Assembly (NCBI RefSeq): GCF_003315485.1
Contig: NZ_QNSE01000001.1
Span: 124,001-188,000, forward strand
Source: Marinomonas rhizomae
Lineage (GTDB): Bacteria > Pseudomonadota > Gammaproteobacteria > Pseudomonadales > Marinomonadaceae
Length of the DNA: 64,000 bases
Direction of reading: 5' to 3'
The notes below the pieces were generated by a model. The model searched no databases, was not told the DNA's origin, and worked only from the letters and a program-made list of their open reading frames with translations. Of this stretch, positions 61,216 through 64,000 are shown piece after piece; the stretch's first letter is position 1; each line of letters begins with the position of its first letter. The translations under genes and the position numbers were made by a program.

Positions 61216-64000
61216 TTAACGATTCTCTTGCATGTTGGTTTGCGAATGAATAAGTTTTTCTAACAAGGTTTCGGCGCTCTGTAGGCGTTTCTCGGCAGCG
61301 CCAATTTCTTGGCGGATGCTGTTGGCGTCTTCTGGTGAGTTTTCAAGACGCTTGTTGAGTTTGTTTATTTGCGCTTTTGCTAGTGCCACCGCGATTTTTT
61401 CTTTTTTGATCTGGGTTGCTAAATCCATTTCTGGTTCGACTTTGGCTTCGCTGTCAGCCGTTGAATTAGCAGTTTTCTCTGCTGGAGAGGAAGCTGGAGT
61501 CGGCGTTGCTGCTGGTGCGCTCTCATTTGCTTCCAGAGCGGCTAGTTTTTGCTGTGCTTCAATCAATTTTTTAGGCCATTCTGATGCTTCTATCTCGCTT
61601 TCGTCCTTGCTTTGGTCTTTTAGAAGCTGAATGTTCTTTTCGGCTTTTTTGATGCCTGCCTTGGCGATAGCTAGGTCGATTTTACGTTTCTTAGCAGCAT
61701 CGGCATCGATATTTGTCGTGGCAGCAGGCGCACTGGCTTCTTTTGCGACGGAAGGTGTCGATGTCTCTGCTGCTTGATCTTTTTCAAGAGCGGCGAGTTT
61801 ATCCTGTGCTTCTTTTAGTTTGCTTGGCCATTCAGAGGCATTGATTTCTGCCTCATCCTTACCTTGCTCTTTCAGAAGCTGAATGTTTTTCTCGGCTTTT
61901 TTAACGCCTGCCTTGGCAATGGCTAGGTCTATCTTGCGTTTTTTGATCGCGTCGGCATCAAGGTTGGTTGCAGGTTTTGCTTGTGCCGGAACTGCCTTGG
62001 GGGCCGTTGCTTCTGGGTTAGCTAAGGCTTTTTCCAGTTCATCAGCTCGTTGTTGTGCTTCTTTTAATTGCTGGCGAATCGCATCGATTTCAGGCGCGTT
62101 TATTTCTTCCGCTTTCTTTAATGCCTTCTCGACTTTCTTCACTGCCGCTTTGGCAATGGCTGCATCGATTTTTAGCTTTTTCAATTCATCGCTAATTGAG
62201 GCTTTTGGTTCAGCTGCTGCCGTGCTTGTGCTTGTGCTTGCTTGAGTGTTTTCACTTAGCTTGCTGACTGTGTCTTGCGCGGCTTTTAGATCGGTTTCAA
62301 AAGCGCTGATCTTGTCTTTCAACTCTTGATCATCTGGTGTCTCAATAAGCTGTTTTTGCAGTTTCTTCAGTTTCACGCCAATCAAGGCCACATCAACTTT
62401 GGCTTTTTTCAGCTCGTCGCTAACAGGCGCAGGGCTGGCTTTGGCGGTATTTGCCACTGGAGCAGCAGGCGCTGCGCTTGGAATTTGCGCAAGCTGTTCT
62501 TCCAGTGATGCGATGGTTTTTTCTTGATCAGTGACTTGCAGTTGCAAGCTGTTGATCTCTTCCACGTGTTCGTTTTCTTGCGCTTCAAGCAGCTGTTTCT
62601 GTAGCTTTTTCAATTTGGACTTGCCAATGGCGATATCCACTTTGAGCTTTTTCGATTCATCACTCGTCACAGGCGCAGCAGCGGCCGTTGGAGCTGGTTT
62701 TGCTGGTGCTGCTTTCTTCTTGTCTGTCGCTTTGTCTGAGGTTGCTTTTTGACGGGCAAGGCGTTTGGCTTCTTTCTCCGCGGCTTCTGCATCTTGACGA
62801 GCTTTACGAGCTTCAAAGCGTTGTTTCGCCAAGTCTGATTTGACATTAGCTTCACGAGCTTCACGGATGCTGCTCTTGGAATGACGGTAATATTGCACCA
62901 ACGGAATGCTGCTTGGGCAAACATAAGAGCAAGCACCGCACTCGATGCAGTCAAATAGGTTATGGTGTTCGGCTTTTTCGAACTCTTGGCTTTTACTGAA
63001 CCAAAGTAATTGCTGAGGTAGTAAGCTGGCAGGGCAGGCTTGTTCACACATGCCGCAACGGATGCAGGCTTGCTCAGGGGCTGGTGGCGGCAGTTCTTTT
63101 TTACTCGCCGCCAAGATGCAGTTACTGGTTTTGACAATAGGCACGACAGCTGAATCTAGGGTATAGCCCATCATTGGCCCACCCATGATCAAACGACTGA
63201 GTTTTTTTGGTTCAGAATCGGCGTACTCTAATAAATGCGCTACCGGTGTACCAAGCAAAACTTCGACATTTTGTGGATTTTTTAACGCATCGCCAGTTAA
63301 GGTGGTAAAGCGTGAAATCAGCGGCTTACCTAGTGTAACGGCATCGTGAACGGCTACACAGGTGCCGACATTTTGACATAAAACGCCAATGTCTGCTGGG
63401 TACTGTCCACTGGGAACTTCTTTGCCCGTTAACAACTGGATTAATTGTTTTTCGCCGCCAGAAGGGTACTTAGTGGGTACAACCGCAATCTGAATTTTGC
63501 TATTGCGTTCGGTCAATACGGATTTTAACGCTGCAATGGCGGTGGGTTTGTTGTCTTCAATGCCAATAACAATGTTATCTGCTTCAACAAGGTGTTGAAG
63601 TATCTCGATGCCTAACACTAACTCTAAGGTTTTCTCACGAATCAACATGTCATCAGCGGTGATGTAAGGTTCACATTCTGCTGCGTTAATAATGAAATGC
63701 GTTAGCGGATTCTTGTGGGCACCTTGCAGTTTTACCTGAGTTGGGAAGCCCGCGCCCCCCATGCCGATAATGCCCATTTCAGACAAATACGCCAACACAT
63801 CTGTTTTGCTAATGTCTTGCCAATTATTCAGTGGTTCAAGCGTTGTCCATGTTTCATTGCCGTCAGGCGACAGGATAATACACAAGTCGCTCAAACCAGA
63901 CGGGTGAGCAATAAGGCGTTCTTCAATAGCGGCAATAGTGCCAGAGGTTGGCGCGTGTAAAAAGCTGCTCAAGAAGCCGTTGTTAATAGCGATGGTTTCG
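61216..64000 (-). CDS. rsxC: Rnf/Rsx electron-transport subunit C (5' end off window)
   Basis: At least 928 codons; reading continues through the right edge (preceding codons give ETIAINNGF). The NADH-binding SLBB-type domain (MGIIGMGGAGFPTQVKLQGA), FMN region and two 4Fe-4S sites (CIRCGMCEQACPASLLP and CIECGACSYVCPSSIPLVQY) lie in the first ~400 residues. The remaining ~530 residues are a Lys/Ala-rich helical tail with six related units (e.g. KKLKIDAAIAKAAVKKVEKA, KKRKIDLAIAKAGVKKAEKN) separated by Ala/Pro/Ser linkers. Complete RsxA/B should lie beyond the edge. Confidence 0.95.
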   Translation of the reverse strand, partial: ETIAINNGFLSSFLHAPTSGTIAAIEERLIAHPSGLSDLCIILSPDGNETWTTLEPLNNWQDISKTDVLAYLSEMGIIGMGGAGFPTQVKLQGAHKNPLTHFIINAAECEPYITADDMLIREKTLELVLGIEILQHLVEADNIVIGIEDNKPTAIAALKSVLTERNSKIQIAVVPTKYPSGGEKQLIQLLTGKEVPSGQYPADIGVLCQNVGTCVAVHDAVTLGKPLISRFTTLTGDALKNPQNVEVLLGTPVAHLLEYADSEPKKLSRLIMGGPMMGYTLDSAVVPIVKTSNCILAASKKELPPPAPEQACIRCGMCEQACPASLLPQQLLWFSKSQEFEKAEHHNLFDCIECGACSYVCPSSIPLVQYYRHSKSSIREAREANVKSDLAKQRFEARKARQDAEAAEKEAKRLARQKATSDKATDKKKAAPAKPAPTAAAAPVTSDESKKLKVDIAIGKSKLKKLQKQLLEAQENEHVEEINSLQLQVTDQEKTIASLEEQLAQIPSAAPAAPVANTAKASPAPVSDELKKAKVDVALIGVKLKKLQKQLIETPDDQELKDKISAFETDLKAAQDTVSKLSENTQASTSTSTAAAEPKASISDELKKLKIDAAIAKAAVKKVEKALKKAEEINAPEIDAIRQQLKEAQQRADELEKALANPEATAPKAVPAQAKPATNLDADAIKKRKIDLAIAKAGVKKAEKNIQLLKEQGKDEAEINASEWPSKLKEAQDKLAALEKDQAAETSTPSVAKEASAPAATTNIDADAAKKRKIDLAIAKAGIKKAEKNIQLLKDQSKDESEIEASEWPKKLIEAQQKLAALEANESAPAATPTPASSPAEKTANSTADSEAKVEPEMDLATQIKKEKIAVALAKAQINKLNKRLENSPEDANSIRQEIGAAEKRLQSAETLLEKLIHSQTNMQENR

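Noticed and set aside
61883..62245. Plus-strand hydrophobic ORF rich in Ala/Phe/Ser
   Set aside because: It is the antisense shadow of the Lys/Ala-rich RsxC tail.

Overview
The window is typical of a marine gammaproteobacterium with moderate-to-low GC. Gene content and synteny (rsxC-D-G-E-nth, rnt next to the sodium-motor gene motY, cydAB-cydX-cydDC, short-type argC, a YegQ/TrhP-YfhL pair) suggest an Oceanospirillales member close to Marinomonas. This placement is inferred from protein resemblance; no rRNA or tRNA gene was seen.

Layout. 1-13.4 kb: an HxlR regulator tail, a LysR regulator divergent from a carboxymuconolactone-decarboxylase-like gene, a COG2509 flavoprotein, a class C acid phosphatase, a MerR regulator divergent from a DASS anion transporter, argC, a Kef-type antiporter, hemG, rsgA and agmatine deiminase. 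13.6-16.2 kb: a sigma-54 promoter in front of a small repetitive lipoprotein, followed by a sigma-54 activator whose receiver-like domain seems to have Glu in place of the phospho-acceptor Asp. 17.2-20.2 kb: a HisA of the eukaryotic (yeast HIS6) type, arfB, metY and a DUF1289 protein. 20.4-26.3 kb: a compact seven-gene operon (VTT membrane protein, ATP-grasp ligase, DinB-like protein, NRDE/TANGO2-type protein, YHS protein, small membrane protein, two-domain OlsF-like acyltransferase). This is the best candidate for a poorly described system, probably linked to aminolipid synthesis. 27.6-33.9 kb: cytochrome bd oxidase with CydX and its CydDC exporter.

33.9-38.5 kb is the accessory region. It holds three copies of a ~255-bp structured intergenic repeat with a compensatory base-pair change, an unpaired MqsA-like antitoxin, and a run of small cassette-like genes (DUF4145, VOC, a broken SEC-C gene, GNAT, a tiny membrane protein) separated by attC-like sites. 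It resembles an integron cassette array without an integrase. 38.6-46.3 kb: an XRE-cupin regulator with a perfect 14-bp inverted-repeat operator and azlCD, trxC, trhP-yfhL behind a strong FNR/Anr box, and a Fur-controlled TonB siderophore receptor. Between the receptor and ydcH lies a plus-strand terminator with no gene to serve, so a small RNA is possible.

46.7-64 kb is mostly housekeeping: a large DUF748/AsmA-like protein with internal repeats, ybaN, rnt, motY, argG, a ribose/nucleoside salvage pair, an RRM protein, a beta-alanine:pyruvate-type aminotransferase, nth, and the Rnf/Rsx electron-transport genes. RsxC runs off the right edge and carries a long lysine/alanine-rich tail of repeats.
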